Part shown: piece after piece, positions 24,514 through 33,438 of the stretch
How the letters are laid out: every line of letters starts with the position of its first letter
Position numbering within the stretch: the stretch's first letter is position 1
Source: CAG-964 sp902789345
Lineage (GTDB): Bacteria > Bacillota > Clostridia > Oscillospirales > Acutalibacteraceae
DNA: 64,000 nt
Strand: one strand, 5' to 3'
NCBI GenBank assembly: GCA_052117325.1
Contig: JBQKJJ010000004.1
Notes under the pieces: generated by a model
The model's database searches: none
Seen by the model: the letters and a program-made list of their open reading frames with translations, nothing else
Told to the model about the DNA's origin: nothing
Translations under genes and position numbers: made by a program

Positions 24514-25617
24514 ATGAAAAATAATTGCGGCCTATATATACATATACCGTTTTGCAGCAGCAAATGTCTGTACTGCGACTTTTATTCCAAAGCTGATAGT
24601 AAAGAGGAGATAAACACATATGTTACCCATATGCTGTGGGCTATAGAGAAATTTGGCAAAGAATACAAAGGCAAAATCTTTGATACAATATATATCGGCG
24701 GCGGAACTCCAAGTGTAATAGGCACAAACAACCTATACAGCATTATTACTGCCGCTAAAAAGCACTTTAACATCATCAATCCTGAAATCACTATAGAAAT
24801 GAACCCATGCACAGCCGGGAAAATAGATTTTGAAAAGCTAAAAAATACAGGCGTAAACAGAATATCACTAGGCGTGCAAAGTGCAAATGAAAATGAACTT
24901 AAAAAATTGGGGAGAATACACAGAAACAATGATGTAAAATCAGCCGTTGAAAAAATCAAAAGCAGTGGCATTGACAATATATCTTTGGACTTAATGATAG
25001 GTATTCCCCAACAGACAACAGAATCCCTTAAAAATTCCATGGATTTTTGCATTGAACTAGAGCCAAAGCATATATCTGCATACATTTTAAAAATTGAGGA
25101 AAACACACCTTTCAAAAGGCTTGCACCAACGCTAAACCTGCCTAACGAGGATACTCAGGCAGATTTTTACGAATATATGCAGGGCTACCTTAGCAAAAAC
25201 GGTTTTGAACAGTACGAAATTTCAAACTTTGCCAAAGCAGGCTACGAAAGCAAGCATAATATAAAATATTGGCAGTGTGACGAATACCTTGGTCTGGGAC
25301 CGTCTGCACACTCAATGTTGAACAGCAAACGCTTTTATTTTCCACGAAGCATTACAGATTTTTATAATAACAAAGTTGTTTATGAGGGTGAGGGAGCAAC
25401 AAGTGAGGAATTTATTATGCTTAGTATGCGTCTGAAAACCGGTTTAATATTTAAGGAGTACACCGATTTTTTTCATAAGCCTGTCCCCCGTCAATGCATA
25501 GCTGTGGCAAAAAAGTATGAGCGGTACGGTTACACAAAGGTAGACAATGCTTCTGTTTCTCTGACGCCAAAGGGATTTTTGGTATCCAATACCATTATAG
25601 CAGAAATGCTGGAGTAG
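24514..25617 (+). CDS. hemW: Radical SAM protein HemW (coproporphyrinogen oxidase-like)
   Basis: 367 residues. The radical SAM cluster motif is CSSKCLYC (CxxxCxxC) inside YIHIPFCSSKCLYCDFYS; then YIGGGTPSV, RISLGVQSANENELKKLGR, LDLMIGIPQQT, and the C-terminal YLGLGPSAHS. These identify HemW, which inserts heme into proteins or binds it, rather than true HemN (about 450 residues). The start has AAGGTGA upstream. The short C-terminal domain is complete. Confidence 0.92.
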   Translation: MKNNCGLYIHIPFCSSKCLYCDFYSKADSKEEINTYVTHMLWAIEKFGKEYKGKIFDTIYIGGGTPSVIGTNNLYSIITAAKKHFNIINPEITIEMNPCTAGKIDFEKLKNTGVNRISLGVQSANENELKKLGRIHRNNDVKSAVEKIKSSGIDNISLDLMIGIPQQTTESLKNSMDFCIELEPKHISAYILKIEENTPFKRLAPTLNLPNEDTQADFYEYMQGYLSKNGFEQYEISNFAKAGYESKHNIKYWQCDEYLGLGPSAHSMLNSKRFYFPRSITDFYNNKVVYEGEGATSEEFIMLSMRLKTGLIFKEYTDFFHKPVPRQCIAVAKKYERYGYTKVDNASVSLTPKGFLVSNTIIAEMLE

Positions 25618-25716
25618 CCCCCAAAGGCTATCTCTTGTGTCTGACCAAAACCCAACACTGTAACAACGGAAATGTTGAAGCAATTCCAAATTCAAATAAT
25701 AGCCTATACAAAAATC

Positions 25717-25750
25717 AACGCAGTCTGCTGAAAAATCAGTAGACTGCGTT
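25717..25750. terminator. Bidirectional terminator between hemW and the amylase gene
   Basis: A 15 bp stem with one wobble position (AACGCAGTCTGCTGA) and a 4 nt loop, followed by a T-run on the plus strand and by TTTTT four bases after the stem on the minus strand. Confidence 0.88.
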
Positions 25751-25785
25751 TTTTGAGAAACAAATATTAAACTTTATGTTGTTAA

Positions 25786-28071
25786 TTAAAATTTCTTATA
25801 TTTTTTTCTTACTGTAACAACCACACCACCTGCTGCCAGCAAAATTATTGTCAACAGTGCAACAGTTGCAGAATCACCGGTAGCAACTTTACCTGTTGTA
25901 GCACCATCATTATTACTTGATGTAGGATTTGTGCTACTGCTAGTTGGAGTAGTTGCATTTGTCGGGTTTGTTGCGTTGGTAGGATTTGTTGCATTCGTTG
26001 GGGTTGTTGCATTTGTAGGAGCCTGTGTAGGGGTAGTAGGCTTTACTGTAGGTGTTGTTGGTGTTGATGTTGGTGTTGTAGGATTATCTGTCGGTGCCGG
26101 TGTAGTAGGCTCTACTGTAGGAGCTGTAGGCTCATCAGTCGGTACCGGGTTAGTAGGCTCTGCTGTAGGGTCATCTGTAGGTGTTGTAGGCTCGTCCGAC
26201 GGTGTTGTTGGTGTTTCAACAGCCTCTTCAATAAGAATTGTGCTATGAGCACCGCTGTTAAATGTAACACTGCCGTTTGAAACTGTAGCAGTAGTACCGT
26301 CGTAAGCATTTCTAACCTTTTTGCCATCAGCAAAAATTGAGCTAACATCAGTAGTTACATCTGTATTAGCAGCTGAAGCAATTACTGCAGCTACAGAATC
26401 TTTAACTCCATTTTTGTCGTAAACTCTTGTAAATGCCACACCGTTAGCATCTGAACTTGAAATTGTTGCGTTTGCACCTGCGCCAACAGCAACGTGACTG
26501 TTTCTAAACTTACCAACCTTCTGCCAATGTGCTTCCAGGTCGTTATCCAAGCTGTCCCAGTTCATAAAGCTTCTTAGTGAGTGATCTCCTAAGCTGCTTA
26601 GTGAAATCTTTGAGCCGTTATCAAGCTGAACAGCTGACAATCTCTGTCTGTTAGATTCATCACCGTAGTAAATCTGAATTGCGCCAGGCAATAGCTGGAA
26701 TGCAGTACCTTGGTAATACATATCTGAATTTTTCTTGTAGTTAGCAAGCTGATCATCGTGAGATGAAATGTATGTCAGAACATTGAAATTATCGTTAGTA
26801 TTAATCTTATCTGCGTAGTCCTGATATGTTGCAGCAATCTTTGACAGGTCAGGAACACCGCCGCCCTGTGTAAAGTTAATCATTGAGTCAAAACCGCCGG
26901 TTGTATAGTAATCGCTTGATGGGTCAAGTCCCATACCGTAATTTTCGCCGGTCATCCAGAAGCTGCTGTCGTCAAGAGCCTTGTCAGGATTTTCTGATTT
27001 CCACAGAGCCAAAGCCTTTGTACACTCTGTTTTCAGTGCAGCCCATGATTCCTTTTCTACATGCTTAGCTGTGTCGCAACGGAAACCGTCAATGCCAAAC
27101 TCGCTTACCCATGCTGACAGCCAGCATACCTGGTAATATCTTGGAGTTTTCGGATAGCCTGTTTGTGCAAACCAATTATCAATATATGCCTGCTTTTCAG
27201 CCAATGTACCCTCTTGGGTCCACTTTGTTTTTAGAATTTCAGGAATATCAACCTCTGTAGTTGATTCTGTTCTAAAGTCAGGTAGATAATCAACGCCCTT
27301 TGTAAGGTCGTCACTGCCACCTGCTGTATAGCCGGAAATACCTGCTCTAATCCAATCACTGCCCCACCATTTAGCCCATTTTGATGAGCCGGTGTTGTAC
27401 TTAATAACCTTGTCAAAAGCAGCATTGCTTATGTTGTTCCAGTCGTAGTATGTGTCCTGCCAGTTGTCAGCCAAAACACCAAAGCCATACTGATCCATAT
27501 CTACCATTGTAGCGTAGCCCGGGTGATTCATAACAACATCCAAAACTACACGAATTCCATGCTGGTGAGCAGTATCTACCATTTGACGGAACTCCTCAAC
27601 AGTACCAAAGTTTGCGTCAGTGGTTGTATAGTCGAGCATATAGTAGCCATGATATGAATAGTGAGGGTAATTAACCTTACCTGTACCACCTACAACATAG
27701 CCGTGTGTTTGCTCGTAAGGTGCTGAAATCCAAAGTGCGTTTACACCTAAATTATCAAAATAGCCTTCATTAATTTTTTGCGTAATACCGACAAAGTCGC
27801 CGCCCTGGAATGCCGCAGCATTTGTGTTTAAGTTTGCTACTGTGCCATCCTGATTTAATCCACGATTATAGGAATGGTCGTTGCTTGTGTTTCCGTTATT
27901 AAAACGGTCTGTAAGCAAGAAATACACAGAAGCATTATCCCAAGAAAAGCTTGAGGCTGTCTTGGCGGTTGTTGAGTCAGCAGCAGAGGTAACTGCGGCA
28001 GAGGTAACTGCCAGCGTAGACACCATAGCTATAGACAAAATAACCGAAAGAGTTTTTTTACCTAGCTTCAT
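25786..28071 (-). CDS. Secreted alpha-amylase, GH13 (MalS-like), membrane-anchored
   Basis: 761 residues from the ATG at 28071 (GGAG 8 nt upstream); an upstream in-frame start has no site. A signal peptide ends near residue 31. Residues about 40-600 resemble E. coli MalS along the length: YFLLTDRFNNG, NALWISAPYEQTHG, DVVMNHPGYAT, the nucleophile in GFRCDTAKHVE, the acid/base in FWMTGENYG, and YISSHDDQ. Residues about 605-725 are a Thr/Pro linker. The tail TGDSATVALLTI... is a hydrophobic helix ending in RKKYKKF. The enzyme should cut alpha-1,4-glucans at the cell surface. The anchor lacks a full LPXTG motif. Confidence 0.92.
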   Translation of the reverse strand: MKLGKKTLSVILSIAMVSTLAVTSAAVTSAADSTTAKTASSFSWDNASVYFLLTDRFNNGNTSNDHSYNRGLNQDGTVANLNTNAAAFQGGDFVGITQKINEGYFDNLGVNALWISAPYEQTHGYVVGGTGKVNYPHYSYHGYYMLDYTTTDANFGTVEEFRQMVDTAHQHGIRVVLDVVMNHPGYATMVDMDQYGFGVLADNWQDTYYDWNNISNAAFDKVIKYNTGSSKWAKWWGSDWIRAGISGYTAGGSDDLTKGVDYLPDFRTESTTEVDIPEILKTKWTQEGTLAEKQAYIDNWFAQTGYPKTPRYYQVCWLSAWVSEFGIDGFRCDTAKHVEKESWAALKTECTKALALWKSENPDKALDDSSFWMTGENYGMGLDPSSDYYTTGGFDSMINFTQGGGVPDLSKIAATYQDYADKINTNDNFNVLTYISSHDDQLANYKKNSDMYYQGTAFQLLPGAIQIYYGDESNRQRLSAVQLDNGSKISLSSLGDHSLRSFMNWDSLDNDLEAHWQKVGKFRNSHVAVGAGANATISSSDANGVAFTRVYDKNGVKDSVAAVIASAANTDVTTDVSSIFADGKKVRNAYDGTTATVSNGSVTFNSGAHSTILIEEAVETPTTPSDEPTTPTDDPTAEPTNPVPTDEPTAPTVEPTTPAPTDNPTTPTSTPTTPTVKPTTPTQAPTNATTPTNATNPTNATNPTNATTPTSSSTNPTSSNNDGATTGKVATGDSATVALLTIILLAAGGVVVTVRKKYKKF

Positions 28072-28121
28072 ATTAATATCTCCTTCATTTCTTAATAATG
28101 TGTACAAGTACAACTGTACCA

Positions 28122-28150
28122 ATTATATCATACATCCATAAAATTAGTAA
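28122..28150 (-). promoter_or_regulatory. Promoter of the amylase gene
   Basis: TTACTA (28150-28145), 17 bp, TATAAT (28127-28122) on the minus strand. Directly after the -10 box lies a GTAC-containing partly symmetric stretch (28101-28120) that could be an operator. Confidence 0.55.
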
Positions 28151-28206
28151 GAATTTTCAGCAAAAAAAGTATACAAATTATTAATCTTATTTTAGTGATA
28201 ATGCAA

Positions 28207-28236
28207 AACCCAACAGTCTGTTATGACTGTTGGGTT
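28207..28236 (-). terminator. Terminator of the pilus operon
   Basis: A perfect 12 bp stem (AACCCAACAGTC), a 6 nt loop, then TTGC on the minus strand, 22 bp after the last minor pilin gene. Confidence 0.75.
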
Positions 28237-28258
28237 TGCTGAAATTATTCTCTCTAAA

Positions 28259-29029
28259 TTACCTTCGTTGAGTTGTTCTGAAATAAACGAAATTAGTGTT
28301 GTAGGTCTTACCAAAATCTGTACTTATATTCAAACTGCCTAAGGCTATTGACGTATCTGTAATATTATTCATAACCGAGCCTGCGGCAACCGAATATTCG
28401 CTTTTGTCTGCCAAATTATTATCAATAGACTTATTTATAATTTCAAAATTTGTCATTGAATTCATTGTATAGTCAAACAAAATGGAATCCGGGGATGAAT
28501 TCATCAATTTTAAATCAAAATTCATTTCCTTGATGTTATCAACTGTAAATATCGCATCAAACGAGTTACTTCCCTTGTTGTATTTTGACAACCTAAAAGA
28601 TAATGCATCAGGGGCATTTACCGGATCGGCAACAAATGCGTACAGCACATAATCACAATACTTATCGTTTGCGTCACTATCAGCATCCTGCAGCTTGGTG
28701 TCAGTGTCAGGGTCATTATTACATTCAGTAACAAACTCATTAATTGCATCTGTTATATTTGTAGCTGTGACCGAGCTTTTAAACTTAACCTTAACAGCTG
28801 TTTTGATATACTTATCCAAATTACGCTGCATAAGTGAAATGCTGCGTTGACATTCAGAAATTTTTGTCGCCCTTTGGTACTCTTCGCTTGCTATAAATAT
28901 AGCCTGGAAAGAGAGTGACGAAACTATCGCAAGTATTGCTACAGTAGCAATTAACTCAACAAGCGTAGCACCACGCTTACTTTTTGCCTTTTGGCCAATA
29001 CGGCGAATAGCGCTTAATTTAGTATTCAT
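28259..29029 (-). CDS. Minor pilin with type IV prepilin signal (GspJ/PilW-like)
   Basis: 256 residues, start behind AGAGG. The class III signal KSKRGATLVELIATVAIL has a basic leader, Gly before the cleavage site and Glu at +5, followed by a hydrophobic helix. The rest is a soluble domain of unknown fold (QRATKISECQRSISLMQRNL...). The size and position at the end of the minor pilin set suggest the GspJ/PilW role in priming the pilus. Last gene of the operon. Confidence 0.8.
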   Translation of the reverse strand: MNTKLSAIRRIGQKAKSKRGATLVELIATVAILAIVSSLSFQAIFIASEEYQRATKISECQRSISLMQRNLDKYIKTAVKVKFKSSVTATNITDAINEFVTECNNDPDTDTKLQDADSDANDKYCDYVLYAFVADPVNAPDALSFRLSKYNKGSNSFDAIFTVDNIKEMNFDLKLMNSSPDSILFDYTMNSMTNFEIINKSIDNNLADKSEYSVAAGSVMNNITDTSIALGSLNISTDFGKTYNTNFVYFRTTQRR

Positions 29030-29044
29030 ACAACCTCTCCCTCC

Positions 29045-29647
29045 TTATTTTTCAATATTGACTTCACCCTCACAGCTAACATATCCATCACTTGAATAAT
29101 ATGTATATGTTGTTATCTTGTAAACAGAATATTCCTTAGCAGAAGTGCCGGAGCCTAGTTTTCTTGTACTAACATCTATGATGAAGTATTGCTTTTTCAC
29201 ACTAGAATCTCCTACCAACGAGCTTTCACTTGAAATTTGCTCTATTATGCTGTATTGAGCCGGATCGTAACTTTTTACAGCTGAACCGGCCGGGTCTCTT
29301 ACAGAGTAAGCTCCAATAGTAGTGTCGCTTTCGATTTTAGTTTTATATGAGGATTTAAACGTAGGACTGCTATATGCATTATTAAATAGTTCACCGACAG
29401 TTTTACCTTTGTCAATATTGGTTGAAATACAACTCATAATAATATCACAGTTACGTTGTGCCACTGACTGGGCGTCGTCTTTTTCGGCGCCCAGCATTGT
29501 GGAGCGATAACTCATAGACAAACCGCCTACCGATGCGCCCACTGCTATCATCAATATCATAACGGCAACAATCAACTCAACTAAAGTTAAGCCTTTCTTG
29601 TTATTCAGTTTTTTTAAAGGCTTAGTTAGCTGAATCTTTTTTGTCAT
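29045..29647 (-). CDS. Minor pilin with type IV prepilin signal (GspI/PilV-like)
   Basis: 200 residues. The signal NNKKGLTLVELIVAVMIL has Gly before the cleavage site and Glu at +5. A soluble domain of about 150 residues follows. The ATG shares one base with the stop codon of the tip-like gene (TAATG), with AAGGGAG upstream, so the two are translationally coupled. The length fits PilV/GspI-type minor pilins. Confidence 0.8.
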   Translation of the reverse strand: MTKKIQLTKPLKKLNNKKGLTLVELIVAVMILMIAVGASVGGLSMSYRSTMLGAEKDDAQSVAQRNCDIIMSCISTNIDKGKTVGELFNNAYSSPTFKSSYKTKIESDTTIGAYSVRDPAGSAVKSYDPAQYSIIEQISSESSLVGDSSVKKQYFIIDVSTRKLGSGTSAKEYSVYKITTYTYYSSDGYVSCEGEVNIEK

Positions 29648-32154
29648 TAATAGTACTCCCTTAGGATTATAACACTTGTAGTTTCACCTACACATTTATA
29701 GTTGTTTCCTGATCTACCTGCTCTATCTTTCAGTGTTCCACCGTTGTAAATATTAACACCACTTGTATCATCAGAACCATAGCAAGGTATTTTATACGTA
29801 CCCTGCTTAAATGTAATATAGTCAACCACAGTTCCGTCACTAAATGTTTTCTTAATTGTAAGATCACTTGCACCAGTATCAAGAACATTATGCTTATTTG
29901 TTCCTGAGCCGGAAACATTCAAATAAAGAAGCGATGTTACATCTGCACCTACAGTAATAGCTGTGTTACCGGAAATATCACTTTGACCAATACTCTGGGC
30001 ACCCGAACCTGTTATAGTGCTAACAGCAGACTGAGTAGGGATAAAGCTTGAGAAGAAGCTTGAGAAAGCCCTTGAAATACCGTTCATACTGTTACCACTG
30101 TTGTTAACATTACCTATTGAGCCTGTAGTATTGCCACCGGAATTTGGGTTACTGATGGCTGAGAAATATGCTCTTCCTTGCTCTGAGAACAAATTCAGTC
30201 CAGCAGGTACATTTGAATATGTTCCTGACTTAACTGTATATGTGGTGTTGCCGTACTTAACATTGAAGTCGCACATTACTACAAGCTTACAGCTTCCGCT
30301 GCCACAGTTACCGTATAGTTTAAACGATCCGTTACCTTGCTGAGTAATATTATTACTAGCGGAAATATTGCTTCCACGATAATTAACGGATGGACCAATT
30401 GTCAATACAATTGTAGGCGCACTCATCTCAATATGAACCTGGTCTTTAACATTAAAGTCAGATGACCTAAACCACTGGAAGTTCAAAGACTGACCTGCAT
30501 ACATACGGTAGTAGCCGTATGTGTTTGGTGAAAAGTTAGGTGATACAAACAGGTTTACATTTCCTCTGTTACTCTGATAAGAAAAACCATATTCACTGGT
30601 GGAGTAATTCTCAGCACCTGTGTTGAACTCACCGTTAGTGTTGGTGATTCTGATTTGTGGGTCACCTTCAGTTTCATTACAACCTGAATGTATTGTACCG
30701 TTTTGCAAGTAGTTATTCAACTCAGCGGACACATCTGCATTACCTGTCTGTGAGTTGTACTCAGACTCGCTTACCGATATCCAGTTTCTGGCATTAAACA
30801 GCTCACTGCCTGAGCTTAGCTTGTAATAGCCCCTATTTTTGATAAATGTTTTGTTACTGTCGCTGTAAACATATCCGTCACCGCTGCTGGTAAAGAATGT
30901 TACATCATTAATCAAGTGAACATATACATAACCATTACCGTTTGAGCCAAAGTATTCAACCTTTGGACTGTTTTTTGTAGTTATACAGTTATTCTTTATT
31001 ACTAAGAAAGCGCATTTGAACCTAGGATGATACTCAGTGTTCTGTGTCATATATGATACTAAACCATAATTAACTGTACCACCGCCACTATAGTAGCGTC
31101 CATACCAGTCTTTTAATTGCTCAAAAGTATGGTTGTTACCCACACTCTCAGCAACCCCGCCGTACAGATAAATACCTTGGTTATATGCGTACATACTGGT
31201 TCTGTCATCGCCGGATTCGACCTTAATTGCATGGTCATATACTACAGGGAAGTAGGTTCTGATATTACCACCATCATCACCGGATTCAACCGACGGTGCA
31301 TAATAATACTTATCACCGGTTACAGCCCAATCGTCCCAGTGCTGGTATCTCTGCAAAAGAATACTCTGACCGTTATTTGTGCCTTGACCGTGGGAATTTT
31401 CATTCAGCGCAGTTTGCTGACCAACCATTAGGAATTTACCGGCTGTGCTAGGATCATAGGAAGGTGGGTTTGAAGGTGGATCTGAAGGTCCGCTAGTCGG
31501 ATTTGTTGTTGTTGGGTTAGTCGGGTCTGTTGTTGTTGGATCTATTACACCTGCACCTGATGGTGTCTCTGCCTCAAACACATACTTTGTTGTTATAACA
31601 GCGTCAAAGGACAACTCACCTTTATTTTGGGTTACATTGTTGTTGTACTTACCTGTAATATTCTCGGCTGTAACAGAATATTTTTCGTCACCAAGTTTTT
31701 TTATTCTAAAGTAAGTACCCTCGCCGCCTACAATGGCCTTAATACGACTGCCCATAGTGTCAATGTAGTTTTCGCCAACATCAACACCCGGATTGTCAAG
31801 CTTTTGCTTAACCAGCTTTACAAAATTCTGCGCATCTTGCTCACTGGAAAAGCTCCTATGAACTATTGAGCCGTCATCAAGCTCCAACGCTACAAAAAAA
31901 CTTTCCTGACCTGCTGTAACCGGCAATTCATGCTGACTGATTGTACCAAGCTTTAGCATATCCTGCATAGCATCCAAACCACTCTTAGCAGAAATATAGG
32001 CCTGCCTTGTGTTCATATCTGATCCTGTTTCATTGTTTTGCAAAATCGCCACTGTTGTAATACCGCCCGTTACCATAAGCAGGAACAAGCTTATTACAAG
32101 TGATAAAGCAAGAGAGAATCCTTTTTTGTTGTTAAACTTTTGCTTGTTTAACAT
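29647..32154 (-). CDS. Very large tip-like pilin (PilX/GspK-like N-terminus), adhesin candidate
   Basis: 835 residues from the ATG at 32154, with GGAG 9 nt upstream. The N-terminus NNKKGFSLALSLVISLFLL is a prepilin-type signal, but position +5 is Leu instead of Glu, as in GspK, the tip pseudopilin. ISAKSGLDAMQDML next to it matches PilX-type proteins. A Pro/Thr-rich linker (about residues 205-240, DPTTTDPTNPTTTNP) leads to a region of about 590 residues rich in Gly, Ser, Asn and Tyr with no family I know. By position and structure it is a candidate pilus-tip adhesin. That role is inference. Confidence 0.75.
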   Translation of the reverse strand: MLNKQKFNNKKGFSLALSLVISLFLLMVTGGITTVAILQNNETGSDMNTRQAYISAKSGLDAMQDMLKLGTISQHELPVTAGQESFFVALELDDGSIVHRSFSSEQDAQNFVKLVKQKLDNPGVDVGENYIDTMGSRIKAIVGGEGTYFRIKKLGDEKYSVTAENITGKYNNNVTQNKGELSFDAVITTKYVFEAETPSGAGVIDPTTTDPTNPTTTNPTSGPSDPPSNPPSYDPSTAGKFLMVGQQTALNENSHGQGTNNGQSILLQRYQHWDDWAVTGDKYYYAPSVESGDDGGNIRTYFPVVYDHAIKVESGDDRTSMYAYNQGIYLYGGVAESVGNNHTFEQLKDWYGRYYSGGGTVNYGLVSYMTQNTEYHPRFKCAFLVIKNNCITTKNSPKVEYFGSNGNGYVYVHLINDVTFFTSSGDGYVYSDSNKTFIKNRGYYKLSSGSELFNARNWISVSESEYNSQTGNADVSAELNNYLQNGTIHSGCNETEGDPQIRITNTNGEFNTGAENYSTSEYGFSYQSNRGNVNLFVSPNFSPNTYGYYRMYAGQSLNFQWFRSSDFNVKDQVHIEMSAPTIVLTIGPSVNYRGSNISASNNITQQGNGSFKLYGNCGSGSCKLVVMCDFNVKYGNTTYTVKSGTYSNVPAGLNLFSEQGRAYFSAISNPNSGGNTTGSIGNVNNSGNSMNGISRAFSSFFSSFIPTQSAVSTITGSGAQSIGQSDISGNTAITVGADVTSLLYLNVSGSGTNKHNVLDTGASDLTIKKTFSDGTVVDYITFKQGTYKIPCYGSDDTSGVNIYNGGTLKDRAGRSGNNYKCVGETTSVIILREYY

Positions 32155-32190
32155 AGTCTCACACTCCATTCGATAAACTCATATACCTTT

Positions 32191-33432
32191 TTATCCACTA
32201 ATAACACCATACATACCAAACATTGCAGTTACAATTGAAATTACTACAAATCCAACAATAACAGCAATAATAATTGTCATAGCAGGTGTCATAGCGTCCG
32301 TCATTGTTTGGGTTGCATCACTAGCCTTTTCCTCATACATACCGGCAATTTTTGTAAGAGAATCAGACAGCTGACCACTTTCTTCACCTACCCTAACCAT
32401 TGAGGTAAACAAACTATCAAATACAGCCTTATATCTGTTCATAGAAATATTTATAGGCGTACCGATTTTTACATCCTCAATAACCTGGTTAAGACAGTCT
32501 TTCATATATAGGTTTGTAATTACATCTCGTGCCAATGTAAGTGAATCTAATATGTTTACACCACTCTCGGTTAGTGTTGCCATCATATTAGCAAAACGAG
32601 CAACATTGGTTAATCTGAACACTTCACCTATAATAGGAATTTTAATGGCCAGCTGTGCGCAGCCCATAGCAAATGTATAGTTCTTCTTGCGCAGTACGGA
32701 AAAAGCAACGCACAACGCAATAATAACTATCAATAATAACCAGCCCCAATGAATTATAAAATCCGACATACCCATTGTAATTTGGGTAATTGCAGGAAGC
32801 TTTGAACCAAAGCTTTCAAACAAATTCTTAAAGGCAGGTAGTACGACAACGCTCATTACAATAATAAGAGCGATAGTCAGCAGCAGCAAAAATCCAGGGT
32901 ACATCATAGCACTTCTGATTTTACCGCTTAGTTTAATTTCCTTTTTCAGCAGTTGAGAGCATTGTTCAAAAGCTTCATCTAGCTTACCGTTGGCCTCGCC
33001 TGCCTGTATAATATTTATATATAACAAAGGAAATGTCTTAAAAGCACCCATAGCTCGTGAAAGCGTTAAGCCGTTGTAAAGGTTAATACTGATATCACGA
33101 AGAATTTGACGCATTTTTTTATCTTTTTCAGAATCAATCATAACCTCCATAGCTATTGAAAGAGAAATACCTGAACGCATCATCAGTGCCATTTGGTGGA
33201 AGAACACAAGCATTTTGTTCTTACTAAGCTTTAGGTCATGTACATCCTTATTACCGCCGATTTCCATTTCCCATATAGATTTTTCCTCTTCTTTACCTGC
33301 TTCGGTAACAGATATAGGGTTAAGGTTTCTGGCACGAAGGTTTTTTCTTACCTCCTCTGCACTGTCGGCGATCATTTCATTTTTATATTTTCTGTTTTTC
33401 TCGTTTACGGCAACATATAAATACTTTGGCAT
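32191..33432 (-). CDS. pilC: Type IV pilus platform protein PilC
   Basis: 413 residues, start behind AAAGGAGG. It contains two T2SS F domains: the first around 70-195 (FFHQMALMMRSGISLSIAME, then GEANGKLDEAFEQ) and the second around 275-400 (RFANMMATLTESGVNILDSL, then GEESGQLSDSL), each followed by membrane helices. It is the inner-membrane platform that couples the PilB and PilT motors to pilin assembly. Confidence 0.93.
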   Translation of the reverse strand: MPKYLYVAVNEKNRKYKNEMIADSAEEVRKNLRARNLNPISVTEAGKEEEKSIWEMEIGGNKDVHDLKLSKNKMLVFFHQMALMMRSGISLSIAMEVMIDSEKDKKMRQILRDISINLYNGLTLSRAMGAFKTFPLLYINIIQAGEANGKLDEAFEQCSQLLKKEIKLSGKIRSAMMYPGFLLLLTIALIIVMSVVVLPAFKNLFESFGSKLPAITQITMGMSDFIIHWGWLLLIVIIALCVAFSVLRKKNYTFAMGCAQLAIKIPIIGEVFRLTNVARFANMMATLTESGVNILDSLTLARDVITNLYMKDCLNQVIEDVKIGTPINISMNRYKAVFDSLFTSMVRVGEESGQLSDSLTKIAGMYEEKASDATQTMTDAMTPAMTIIIAVIVGFVVISIVTAMFGMYGVISG

Positions 33433-33438
33433 TAGCTG

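Noticed and set aside
25931..26248. A plus-strand hydrophobic frame rich in Val and Gly
   Set aside because: It is the complement of the Thr/Pro linker of the amylase and has no ribosome site.
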